From Straminergon stramineum (lineage: Eukaryota; Streptophyta; Bryopsida; Hypnales; Calliergonaceae), in assembly GCA_963920665.1 (NCBI GenBank), contig OY987269.1:11162501-11226500 (forward strand): DNA of 64,000 bases. Reading direction: 5' to 3'. Made by a program: the position numbers and the translations under genes. Shown in pieces: positions 1 to 9,465 of the stretch (positions are counted from its first letter, which is position 1; every line of letters begins with the position of its first letter). The notes beneath the pieces were generated by a model. It was given only the letters and a program-made list of their open reading frames with translations, was not told the DNA's origin and ran no database searches.

Positions 1-904
1 ATAGCTAGGATGGAATTATCCACAGATTGTAAAGTCTTAATATGTTAATTCTTAGTAACATTTTCATGACTTAGGCACAATATATTTTATTATAACAATG
101 TATGTATTTTATTTTAACTTATATAAATCTACTTAGCCCCTAGGTTACTTATCCAAATCATTGTGAAAGTCGGTTATAGCTATAATAATTATAAAATATA
201 AATTAAAACCAAGTAAATATCAAATTTTAGAATAATAAAATAAGTTTTTTAAAGGTAAAATAAAGACAAAGTCACAATTAATATTCAAATACAATGAAAT
301 AAAAAAGATATTGAAGTAACAAGTTTAATTGTAGTTGTGGTGGAACTTGCATTAACACTTATAGTGAAATGAATTGTTTTTTTCCAATATTTCTTCAATT
401 TTTTTAAAGTTAATTATACAAATATTCATAATAAAATAAAATAGAAAAATTAGGATTCCCTTATTAGTAGACTTTTCTAGATAAATCTAGAGCCATTTCT
501 TTTATTATAGGACCTTGTTAAGTGGGTGTGTAATTCCCATGTGCCAAACCATTCACATTGTGGATCATGTCTCCAAACCAAATTTACCACCAATCTCACA
601 ATACTCTTTTAATTGTCCCTTTTGCATCTAAAAATAGTTGCTTGGTCTCTACAAGATAAATAGGAAACTTTTTTGCATCATTAGATTGAGTGAAGAATAT
701 GATTGTATGTTTTAGTTCAAAACCATTATTTTTTTGAACATATCAATATTCCTATATAAACTACATAAAACTAGTAAGATTAACATGACATGAAGGCCAA
801 ACAATGAGTTCTTTGCTTTTTAATGAGTAATAAAATGATAGCCACGGGATGTTGGGAGGGACCTCCTTTCACAACTTCAGTCACTAGGGGAAGAACGCTA
901 CTGG

Positions 905-1258
905 CACTACACTTTTCATTCTATTTAGTGTTGCTTCTCAAATAGTGATATTCCTACAAATAAGGGGCCATACAAAATAGAATGAACCTTTATGATCAAT
1001 TACTGTAGACTGTACTTTCTAGGTTAAATATTTGCTTCATATTCTCTTTATTGCAAACCCATACATTGCATATACCATATATTATTAAGTCACTCTATAC
1101 TGGTAATTGTTATAATATTCAAAGTAAAAACAATAACTCAATCATTGCATAGTTTGGATTCCAAGAATCATGGAAACAACACTAAACAAAATCATCTCAA
1201 ATACTATAATGTTATCTACTTAGTGTGAACCACACAAAATAGAATGAAGAGTGTAGTT
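905..1258. mobile_element. Miniature CACTA-type element, 354 bp
   Basis: The left end reads CACTACACTTTTCATTCTAT and the right end is its inverted copy (GAATGAAGAGTGTAGT followed by T where G is expected). The flanking triplets are TGG (902-904) and TGG (1259-1261), the 3-bp target duplication expected of CACTA (En/Spm) transposons. No transposase frame is present, so it is non-autonomous. The final base appears mutated. Confidence 0.7.
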
Positions 1259-1739
1259 TGGATGTATATACCATACTAATTGAAATTTCTCTAGTTCAAA
1301 AGAGGTATGTAAATAGTCATGATGGTGTGTTTGATACATATAAAAAAAATTTCAACCCAATTTTGAACACTTGCTCTTAATAAGATTGAAGTTATTGTCA
1401 TAGTAATCAAAAGGAAATATCAATCATCCAAATGCTTTTATATTCACCCTAGAATGTTGGGTTAATCACTATAGAAATCTTCCTCTTTAGTACTGTATGA
1501 ATCATTTACTTAAATAAATCCAAGAGCATTGGCATTGGAGACCAAACTACTCTACAAGACCTCCCCTTCTTACACAAAATTCCAAGGATGAACATTTACA
1601 CTTCTATCTTACATAAAAAGATTCTCCATTATCCATCAGACAATTATTAGCAGTGATCTTAAAAGTTTTTCTAAGTTATAATGGGTTTAGAGAAATTAGC
1701 TAAATGTTCATTTTTGGAAGAGTTTTTTTAAAAATTTAG

Positions 1740-2585
1740 CACTGAGGACATTAAAAATTAAGCAGCAACGGAGGAAAATTTAAGGTAGTCTGCTCAAAAA
1801 CAATGCGTTTAAGGGCTGGTCGGCCTTTTCGATGGTTCTTCGATGCACGAAATTATTTTTCATTATTTTTCACTCGAAGAAAAATTGATGTGGAATCTAA
1901 CCCAAGTGGTTTCATATTTTTCGGAGCAGTTTTGAATTACTTATGAATTTTTAAAGAATTCTGCCATAGGTATCTATTTTTTGATCGTAGGCCTTACAAA
2001 ACCCACTCATGTGTCGTCTGAAAAAAGATATTGCTTCACCAAAAACAAGCACAACAGCATGTAGAAAATAATAGACAGGTTTCCAAAATGCGACCTTTAC
2101 TAAACTAAACCCCCAAAGGACCAAGGCCTATTTTTTGACAAAAATCACTTGAAATTGTCATTTCTGCTGCGTTCTTTAAGAAAGAAAAAAAATTCAAAAA
2201 TTCAAAATCCAACCGTTGGATCTTGTACAATATTTGTATGAGATAATGTGGTAAAAAATTTATCAAGTTTGACCGTACAGATTGAAATATATTAGCATTC
2301 GAAGTTGGGGGAGAAAAGTTTTTTTGAACACAGGTAAACATTTCAGAAATGGACTCACCTTGGCTCTTATTCCATCCACTAGCAAAGTATAAAGGAACGT
2401 TTAACAAATTTTAAACCGCTCTGACACATTTACCAAACATTCAATGCTTTACACATTTGCATTTTACAACTTGTTTATGTCCATTTCAGAACCTGGCTAG
2501 GGACAGTTTTTAGAAGACGCGCGGATTTAGAGCAGACTACCTTAGCCAGTTTTGGGATCGCTGCTTATTAGTGTCCGCAACAGCG
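1740..2585. mobile_element. Putative non-autonomous element with inverted termini
   Basis: The left part (about 1745-1790) has GGACATTAA, TAAGCAGC and AAGGTAGTCTGCTC. The right part (about 2525-2582) holds the same blocks in inverted order: GAGCAGACTACCTT, GCTGCTTA and TTAGTGTCC. The exact ends and any target duplication are unclear. An internal stretch (about 2206-2311) resembles 15870-15970, sharing motifs such as ACCGTNGGATCTT and ATATTAGCATT. The 100-residue open frame inside on the minus strand is not recognisable. Confidence 0.45.
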
Positions 2586-3016
2586 TTACAGGGTTAAATT
2601 TCACATTCTCTGTAAGTCCATGGTAAGACCCAATTTCTATTTTTATATATTTTTTGAAATCTGACTGTACCTAAACAGAATCAGTGACTGTTGCTCAAAT
2701 TCTCACCCGCTCGTCAGCTCAGTGATTCTGAAAACCAGCATCTCCCTTTTGTCACCTTCGCGCCGGCGGCGTGACACCCGACGTGATAACATCAAGAATG
2801 CGGCGTCTCGATCTCTAACAAGCTCCCATTCTCCACGCACGGCCCCTCTTCTTGGTGAGTACAAATTTCTAGGGCTCCATTGTCACGACGGCGCAGTTTA
2901 GGGTTGTGGTGCTTCTTTGCTCTTTCACTTTCGCCTTCGAACCCATTATTTTGATCGCTTTTTTTTCAATTGATGTTATGCCCAGAATTTGAGCTTCTTC
3001 AAGGAGATCGATCAGC

Positions 3017-4270
3017 ATGGAGGTTCTTCGTATGTCATCATGGAGTTCTGCCAGCCGCAACGCGGTCGCGACCACTTCAGGATCCAAGTGGAGGTCAGGG
3101 ACGGCGTTCTGCGCTGGTATCCAAGTGAAGGCCGTTTCACGAGGAGCTTGTTCTGCTGGTCGGGGAGGATCTTCTGGGAGGCGAAGTGAGAAGAGCAAGG
3201 CGTTGCGAACGGTGCGTGTGTTTTGTAGCTATGGCGATGAGCGGGGGAGTGTTGTGTTGCCTGGTGATCAGGTGGAAGAGAGTGAAAGCGGGGGCGGAAA
3301 CGGCAGGTCCATAGGCGGCGACGGGGGCGACGACGACGACGGTGGGGGTGGTGGCGACAACAACGGCGGCGGAGATTCCGAGGAGGAGCGTGAGTTTGGG
3401 GTTTTGTTAAACTGGGAGCAAGTCGCTAAAGAGTTAGAAATCCGAGGTGGGTTCGTCTTGCCTTCCGACATGGCGGAAGCCGCGAGAACAACCGGCATAC
3501 GGGAGCTTCTTCTCGCACGCTACATTGAGCTTCAGAATGGTGCACTTGGGGGATTTGTTCGTAGCAACGCGATGCTTCGGAACCGTCTCCTAGCCGACCC
3601 CGCGTTCCTATTCAAGGTTTTCACCGAAATCGCCATCGACTCCGGGTGCGCCACCTTCGCGGAGGTCCAGAAGCGAGGGAAAGACTTCTGGAACGAATTC
3701 GAGCTCTACCTTTCGGATCTCGGCGTGGGGATCGTCTTGGACATCGCTCTGGTCGGGATGCTCGCGCCGTATGTTTCCTTTGGGAGAGCCGCTTCCGGCG
3801 GAGGTTCCCGAGCGCGTCTTTCCCGTGCCATTCAAGCGCTTCCGAGTAGTATCTTCGAAGCAGCCCGCCCGGGGCGTGCTTTCAGCGTGGAACAGAGAGG
3901 AATGGCGTTTGTTTACAAAGCCGTGCAATATGGAATCTCAGGGTTCAGTTGTGGTATCGTGGGGCAAGGGATCGCGAGCTCTATTATGACGCTGAAACGG
4001 AAGCTCCGACCCGCAGGGGAACAGCATGAGGAGGAAGTGGCGGTGCCGTCCATTTTTAAGAGTGCTGCGTTGTGGGGGGTCTTCATGGCGGTTTCGTCTA
4101 ACACGAGGTATCAGATCATCAACGGCTTGGAGCGCGTGGTGGAAAGCTCGCCAGTGTCGCGACGGGTGCCGCCCGTTGCGCTTGCCTTCACGGTAGGAAT
4201 CCGGTTCGCTAACAACATTTACGGGGGTATGCAGTTTGTGGATTGGGCGAGGTTGGCCGGGGTTCAGTGA
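3017..4270 (+). CDS. RETICULATA-related (DUF3411) chloroplast membrane protein
   Basis: This is an intron-less 417-residue protein of the plant RETICULATA-RELATED family (DUF3411). Family members sit in the plastid envelope and affect mesophyll and chloroplast development; their biochemical activity is not settled. Residues 1 to about 75 are Ser/Arg/Ala-rich with few acidic residues, as in a transit peptide. Residues 86-125 form an Asp/Gly/Glu-rich low-complexity linker. The conserved domain runs from about 130 to the end and shows family hallmarks: AEVQKRGKDFW (216-225), DIALVGMLAPY (242-252), an SAALWGVF segment, a YQIINGLERVVE segment, and the C-terminal NNIYGGMQFVDWARL. Several hydrophobic segments fit a membrane protein. 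The start at 3017 is the first in-frame ATG and gives a sensible transit peptide. Family assignment is firm; which Arabidopsis paralogue it matches (RER4/5/6-like) is a guess. Confidence 0.93.
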   Translation: MEVLRMSSWSSASRNAVATTSGSKWRSGTAFCAGIQVKAVSRGACSAGRGGSSGRRSEKSKALRTVRVFCSYGDERGSVVLPGDQVEESESGGGNGRSIGGDGGDDDDGGGGGDNNGGGDSEEEREFGVLLNWEQVAKELEIRGGFVLPSDMAEAARTTGIRELLLARYIELQNGALGGFVRSNAMLRNRLLADPAFLFKVFTEIAIDSGCATFAEVQKRGKDFWNEFELYLSDLGVGIVLDIALVGMLAPYVSFGRAASGGGSRARLSRAIQALPSSIFEAARPGRAFSVEQRGMAFVYKAVQYGISGFSCGIVGQGIASSIMTLKRKLRPAGEQHEEEVAVPSIFKSAALWGVFMAVSSNTRYQIINGLERVVESSPVSRRVPPVALAFTVGIRFANNIYGGMQFVDWARLAGVQ

Positions 4271-5259
4271 GCTTCAATTTTGTTCTCAAATTCACAATTT
4301 TATATTAAATTCTAACGACGGCCATGGCCCTCATCCAACTTGGATGCGTTAAGACCATGGTTTGCTGAGGGAGGGGTTTAGGGTTTAAGGCTCTGCGCTT
4401 GAGGTGCAAGGTTGGCTTGCCCTGTGGGAAGTCGTCTATGTCTTGGAAGCTCATATTTGTTGATCTTTCTAGAATCTTCGTCCAGAAGGCTCTATTATGT
4501 AGTAATTGGAAGCTTAGATTAGAGCAGGCGAAGGGGCTGACGAACTCTGCTTCCTCTTGTCCTCTCTAGTCTCATTCTTGATGAGGGTGAGCTCCAAGAA
4601 CGGATTTCTCATGCATTGTCCTGAACCCCTTCGGGTGGGTGCCTGGCATGCTCACGAAGTCTGGTAACAATTTTGCAATGCGGTACTTACAATATGATAG
4701 AAAACCCGTTCCCGTGGCTTTCAGATGGTTGAGTACTTCTCGTTTGAATGGACTTTATTTATGCAGATAAACTTCGTCACTGTTTCGCTAAAATTTGACA
4801 ACATTTCAGTTACTGAACGAAGGACAGGTTGGGAGCATAAAATTAAAGTACCTTGGGACCTCCTGAAACACTCGAAAGAAACTTTCTCTCATTTGCAACT
4901 CGAATCGCTTCCATGCCGAATTTAATTAGCATGAAGACCTTCCAACCTACTAAATTGCGCATCCCACTAGAACATTACAATTGAAGGCTTCCAAATGCAC
5001 TCACAACTAACTCATAAGTTGTCCTATCAAAGTGTATGCAACAGTTGACAGATACTTGGGATATCCAGGGAAAGCGCGATCAGAGAGAGATGAGTGAAGC
5101 AACTTTAGTAGTAGTGCCGGTATCTCAATCAGACTCTTGATTCACACCAGTCTCTTCGGTGGCGTTATAATTGATGTTGTAGCCACTCTGGCGCTTTCTG
5201 AAACCCTTTTCATGTGCTATTCGTAAGAATCTCTGGATGATAGTCTGAAAATTTTAAAT
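4271..5259. other. Intergenic region between convergent genes
   Basis: This about 1-kb stretch separates the 3' ends of the RETICULATA-related gene (plus) and the JmjC gene (minus), so it should hold both 3' UTRs and polyadenylation sites. The only longer open frame (4725-4925) is not recognisable. No repeat was noticed. Confidence 0.6.
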
Positions 5260-6877
5260 TCACGAGTTCGAACCTGTGGGAATCTTCTCCGATTCCAACG
5301 AATTTGAAGTCAGAGACTCCACAAGGTTGAAATACGCATACTTCATATCAAATTGCATGTCATACCCTGCAGATGAATTTCAAGGTCAATGAAAGAGAAA
5401 TAAAAAAGGAGACAGATATGGTAGCCTCATGAAATCAAGCCACAACGTAGTTTTTCGTTTTTTTAATAAGATATGTTAACACTTCAAGCCAAAGGGCAGC
5501 GAACTTACAGTAATTGACAGCAATGGTACGACCTTCTGAGTCCGGACTCTGGCGCACATGATGAAACCACATGCTCGGCCTGTGTCCCAGAAGTAACAAA
5601 CACAAGTTAGGAACAAGTAGGAAATTTAGCTAACTGGGTGCACTGCACAAGTTGTGTCAGTTTACATTCATTTCCACTTCCACCAATGCAATTGACTCCC
5701 TGATTTTGGACAATTAAACTAAGACTGGCAATACCCATGGTTTCAAGGGCTAAATGTGCCCGCACCAACCGAGCAGCAGCAGTTAACTGACTTCAGAACC
5801 TAACTAAAGCTTACTTAACTTCGAAACTAGCTAATGGACCTCAACACCCCAGTTAGTTAATCGACACTACTTGGTAGGTGCAGGATTGCAACTCAAAATA
5901 GGAAAATATGGAGTTTTCAAACAAGCAACTGACCACTCGCACTTAAGTAGGCAACTTCGCGTTTACAACACAAAGAAACCGGACACTTAGAAGTGAAATG
6001 ACTATGAAATTTGCGACGTACAGGTAGAGTAGCTCGCCAGCTCCAACCGTGCATTCAAAGACTGGGGGACCTTCAAAGTAACGCGAATACTGAGCTTGGG
6101 TTTTCTGTAGCTCCGAATCCCTTGGGCAGGGGTCTACACTGACCCACGGCACCCAGGAAGTTGGAATCGCCTGTTTCAGCACCAAAGTCCCACTGTCCTG
6201 CAGGCATAAAGGAGCTGCAGCCAGAAACTCATCATTCAACGTAGCCAAGAGACAACCTCTGTACACGAAAATGACATCAGAAACTGTAGATTCTTTGAAT
6301 TGAGCTTAAACATCTTAAACACTAATCGTGCAACCCGAACCTTCTGATCATCAGTCAGAGTATAGATCACCAACATCACAGCACAATAAACTGAAAAGAC
6401 ACCGCATGATACTATTCCGCTGAATAGCATGAGAGATCCTGGTACAAGTGTAGTATAGAGGACCCGCCGTGTAGAATCGGTGTTGTACAGATTATGAAAG
6501 GCATCGAAGAATAGACGACCTAAATGCATTCATAAAAAATGAAGATCAACGACATCAACCCAAGGGAGCTCCATTTCTGTAATAAATCATTGGACTCCCA
6601 GCGAAATGGCCTGCACTTCCTAACAGACATTCAGCCCTTATACAGGATCCACTCTCTCTGCTCCATTAGGTTAGTAATTTAAGGTTTGAGATTTGTTAGG
6701 GTCTACCCTCAGTAGCACAAATTAGCCAAGATCCTTAAACCCTAAACCCTAAACCCTAAACCCCAGCGGCCAACTACCATCTCAACTTCCAAAGAATCAG
6801 TAGAATGGCACGAATCATCTCAACTTACAAAGAATCATCAGTACAATGCAAAGCACCCAGTCCACTATGTTACAGAA

Positions 6878-6949
<72 letters not shown>

Positions 6950-7655
6950 AAGCGAATTAAAAAAAACGATTTAGATCCACAATCACTCGAAAACTAACCG
7001 TCCGTTCATACTTCGCCACCGGATACTTCTTCACATACATCCGGTGCACATCCGTCGGCGGCAGCAACGTGAACTGCTTCTCCCCCGCCACCACCGCATA
7101 CAAGTTCTCATAATGATCCTTATGAAACGAAGTCACACTCTCCTCACTCCCAATCCACAAATTCACCGCCTCCGGCTTCCCACCAAACGCCACACTCGCC
7201 CACTCAATCTCCCCATCGGCATCTCCCTCCAACTCCCCAAACTCCTCCGAGAAACAATTATTCTGCTGCTGCAAATAGGCCACACTCCTGTCCATCGTCG
7301 AGCTCCTCAGCACATGCTCAAGCGCCTCAGGAAACGGCAAAACCTCCACGAGCGCACTTGCAAAGACTTCGTTGTTTACCACGGCGTCAGCTCTCCCGTC
7401 GGGAGTGAAATGGCAGGAGACTGAGGAGTGAGCAAGCTTGGAAGTTAAGTAAGAGTTTGTCCATGAGTGGAGCGCTGGCCAGTGGTCAATGGCGTGGGAG
7501 ATGATGCAAGGGCGGTTGGGGAGGACGAAGTCGCGGAGGAAGTGGAGGGGGTCGGGGGGGCCGTCGGGGAGGCGGGGGATAGAGCCCGTGGTGCCGAGGG
7601 AAAGCTCACGAACCTCCAGGGAGAGGGAGTCGAGAAGAGAAGTGGTTGTGGACAT
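5260..7655 (-). CDS. JMJ32: JmjC-domain lysyl hydroxylase, JMJD7 / Arabidopsis JMJ32 type
   Basis: Four exons on the minus strand (7655-6999, 6197-6022, 5579-5509, 5366-5260) close exactly in frame to 336 residues. This is a JMJD7-type 2-oxoglutarate/Fe(II) oxygenase. The animal protein is described as a (3S)-lysyl hydroxylase acting on DRG GTPases; the Arabidopsis relative JMJ32 has been reported as a histone demethylase linked to flowering. Visible family marks: DGPPDPLHFLRDFVLPNRPC (31-50), HWPALHSW, the iron-binding HxD in TSFHKDHYENLY (His178, Asp180), GEKQFTLLPP, VPWVSVDP, and the second iron ligand region LPSMWFHHV near 284, followed by IAVNYWYDMQFDMKYAYF. Donor sites are GTTAGT, GTACGT and GTAAGT. 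The first in-frame ATG is at 7655; the frame stays open for a further 78 codons upstream but holds no ATG. Intron 1 (6998-6198) carries a long CA repeat and a telomere-like repeat. Confidence 0.92.
6736..6764. repeat. Interstitial telomere-type repeat (CCCTAAA)n
   Basis: About four tandem units of the plant telomere motif CCCTAAA occur inside intron 1 of the JmjC gene. Short tracts of this kind also act as telo-boxes in plant promoters, but here the position is intronic. Confidence 0.85.
6884..6949. repeat. (CA)n microsatellite, about 33 units
   Basis: An almost perfect CA dinucleotide run of about 66 bp lies near the 5' end of intron 1 of the JmjC gene, roughly 50 bp from the splice donor. 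On the transcribed (minus) strand it reads as a GT/UG run. Confidence 0.95.
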
Positions 7656-7665
7656 GGTTTTTACT

Positions 7666-7939
7666 ACAGAAATGGCTGCGAAATGAATCAGTGGTGCTTG
7701 TACGACACGAGGAAGTGGATCTCGTGCAAACGCAGCAAGGGGCCTCTCATTGAATCGCCAAGAGCGATGAACCCTAAAAATCCAAGGGCGAATTGATTGA
7801 CAACAGAAATGACCGCGGGAATTGGTGCTGGGGGTTCTAGGGCATGAGGAATTGAATTTCGTGGAAAACAGAGAAGGAAATTCATACACAATCGACTAGA
7901 GCGTGAAACCCTAATCCTACGAGGGCGAAGTGTGAAGTG
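7666..7939. repeat. Diverged tandem duplication (about 137 bp x 2) upstream of the JmjC start
   Basis: Unit 1 begins ACAGAAATGGC at 7666 and unit 2 begins ACAGAAATGAC at 7803. Both then share blocks in the same order, including GGTGCT, a GAGG/GAATT block, AGAGCG(A/T)GAAACCCT-like sequence and AAGGGCGAA/GAGGGCGAA. The copies differ by substitutions and small indels. The pair lies directly upstream of the JmjC start codon, so it probably forms part of its 5' leader or core promoter. Confidence 0.6.
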
Positions 7940-7976
7940 TAGGACGATCGGCAAATTGAAGAGTGCTCACAGAGAC

Positions 7977-8075
7977 CTCTTTAATGTCACCTTCTCTCTC
8001 CTTTCTGAACTCTTTATTATCACCATCTCTGCTCTCTTCATACTCTATAATATCACCTTCTCTGCCCTGGTCGAA
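7977..8075. repeat. 33-bp tandem repeat, three copies
   Basis: Three consecutive 33-bp units start at 7977, 8010 and 8043. They share the frame CTCT(T/A)(T/A)A(A/T)(G/T)(A/T)...TATCACC(T/A)TCTCT, with the last third most variable. The array is CT-rich and sits between the divergent JmjC and small-protein genes. Confidence 0.8.
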
Positions 8076-9237
8076 CTCTAGGGAACTTTTCCGTTCAAAA
8101 GGTAATTTGTGATTTGTAACTTTACCGACACGTGGCGGGTATTGGTTTCAGAGCCACTTGGCAGCGAGCCCGGTGCCCTCAAGCATTCTTCACTCACTTC
8201 TTTTCTGCTTCACCGCAGCGCGCGCACTTGGCTTGCATTTGCGATTGATCGAGCGCAGTCGGAGCTTCCTACGAGCGTTCAAGGTACTGTCCATTGTGAA
8301 TGATAGAGATTCCTAAGTCCAAGCATTTTAGCCATTTCGCAAGTTTTTTCTCAACTTTTGGTGAAGGTTTTGTAGGGGTTTTGTCTAGGGTATGTTCTAG
8401 GATTTTGTTTCAGGACGGCTTCACTGCATGACTAAGTTGGCACGTGACACCGATCGAGTTTGCGCTTATCTTTGCGTTGCAGATTTAGCGAAACAATATT
8501 TTAGCGTTACTCTAAGACAGAACGTGCGTGCCTTCAACCGACCAAGTGAAGGTCAGTAGTTGGTTCGCGTTCAACATTCTTGAATTGGTGTAACAGCACC
8601 TGGGTAGTCTTAAATGTTTTGATGCTTTGAGTTATTCACAAGAATTTTCCCTTCTTGGCCTCTCTGCTTGCACTTTCTGGAACCACAATTAGCTTCATAT
8701 CCTGTGCGAACTGTGTTTTTGATATAAGGAATTTCTCCTGAAAGCCGCTGAAATAAGAATTCCTGAGACTTGGGGGAAAAGAATACTGTGTAATGTTAGG
8801 CAAGAGAATATGGAGGTATTTTGAACTAGTTCTGAATTTTTAAGTCCTTGTGATATCTTTCCTAAATCAAGCGTTAGACTCTTTAAAATGCTCCTTCCTA
8901 ACTAATGAAGGGTATGTTCCTTTCTCTGTAATGGTTGTTTGAGAAGGCTACAACCAAATAAGACTGCTATGAGTAGAATTGTAGCATGTGGTAGTGTTCA
9001 TTGGTTCCAGGTTGTCATACACACAATTTATGGTCATGAATTAAATTGTATTTTCAAATAACTTGTTGGCCACACTTTAAGTAGGCAATCTGAATTGCGG
9101 GGATGTATCTTATTTTAAGGATAATGTGCATCTGAAGGCTAGAACAGTAAGATTTAGTTTCGAGCAAACAAACCATAGTAGGGTTGGAGCTTGAAATCGA
9201 TGCTTACAGTGGGATTCGGTAAACAGGGTGCTACAAA
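8076..9237. other. Intergenic/5' leader region, probable 5' UTR intron
   Basis: No coding frame is recognised. A plausible 5' UTR intron of the downstream small gene runs from a GTACTG donor at 8284 to an acceptor at 9225-9226 (TAAACAG), 11 bases before the ATG. Sequence before 8284 is GC-richer than the proposed intron, as expected of an exon and promoter. This is inferred from sequence only. Confidence 0.4.
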
Positions 9238-9465
9238 ATGCAGGGTGTAAAAGGTGGAGGAGATCCACCAAAACCAGATGTCAGCAAGCTGGAAGCGGAA
9301 GTGTTGAAGGAGATGCGGAAAGCAGGCTTTGACAGAGCACAAGCGGAAGATAGGCAAAAGCAAGGGATGGTGGAAACGCTTCAAGCACATACATCCCACA
9401 TCAAAGACAAGGCTGCAGAGACAATGGACAAACTTGGGGCAACCGCGAAGAACACTGTCAAGTAG
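9238..9465 (+). CDS. Small hydrophilic protein of unknown function
   Basis: A 75-residue open frame starts in good context (ACAAAATGC) just after a likely 3' splice site. The product is rich in Lys, Glu, Ala and Gln, has no membrane segment or signal peptide, and is predicted to be largely helical. The N-terminal stretch carries GGGDPPKP; the middle reads LEAEVLKEMRKAGFDRAQAE; the C-terminal part (SHIKDKAAETMDKL) has an 11-mer-like amphipathic look similar to LEA group 3 proteins, though this is only a resemblance. GC content and codon pattern stand out from the AT-rich flanks. I do not recognise the family. Confidence 0.55.
   Translation: MQGVKGGGDPPKPDVSKLEAEVLKEMRKAGFDRAQAEDRQKQGMVETLQAHTSHIKDKAAETMDKLGATAKNTVK

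Larger units (their letters stand above)
1..2860. other. AT-rich intergenic region with repeats, no gene seen
   Basis: No convincing coding frame occurs here. The short open frames are not recognisable and sit in AT-rich sequence. The stretch holds a CACTA-type miniature element (905-1258), a fragment of the TTAA foldback family near 1540-1650 and a larger inverted-repeat element (about 1740-2585). The GC content rises after about 2690, which probably marks the promoter and 5' leader of the gene starting at 3017. Confidence 0.6.

Noticed and set aside
6198..6529. Hydrophobic minus-strand frame inside the JmjC gene
   Set aside because: It falls inside intron 1 between well-supported splice sites and ends before the exon; treated as intron sequence.
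7656..7889. N-terminal extension of the JmjC protein as an organelle targeting peptide
   Set aside because: The frame is open but contains no ATG, and the region is a tandemly duplicated leader, so the start at 7655 is preferred.
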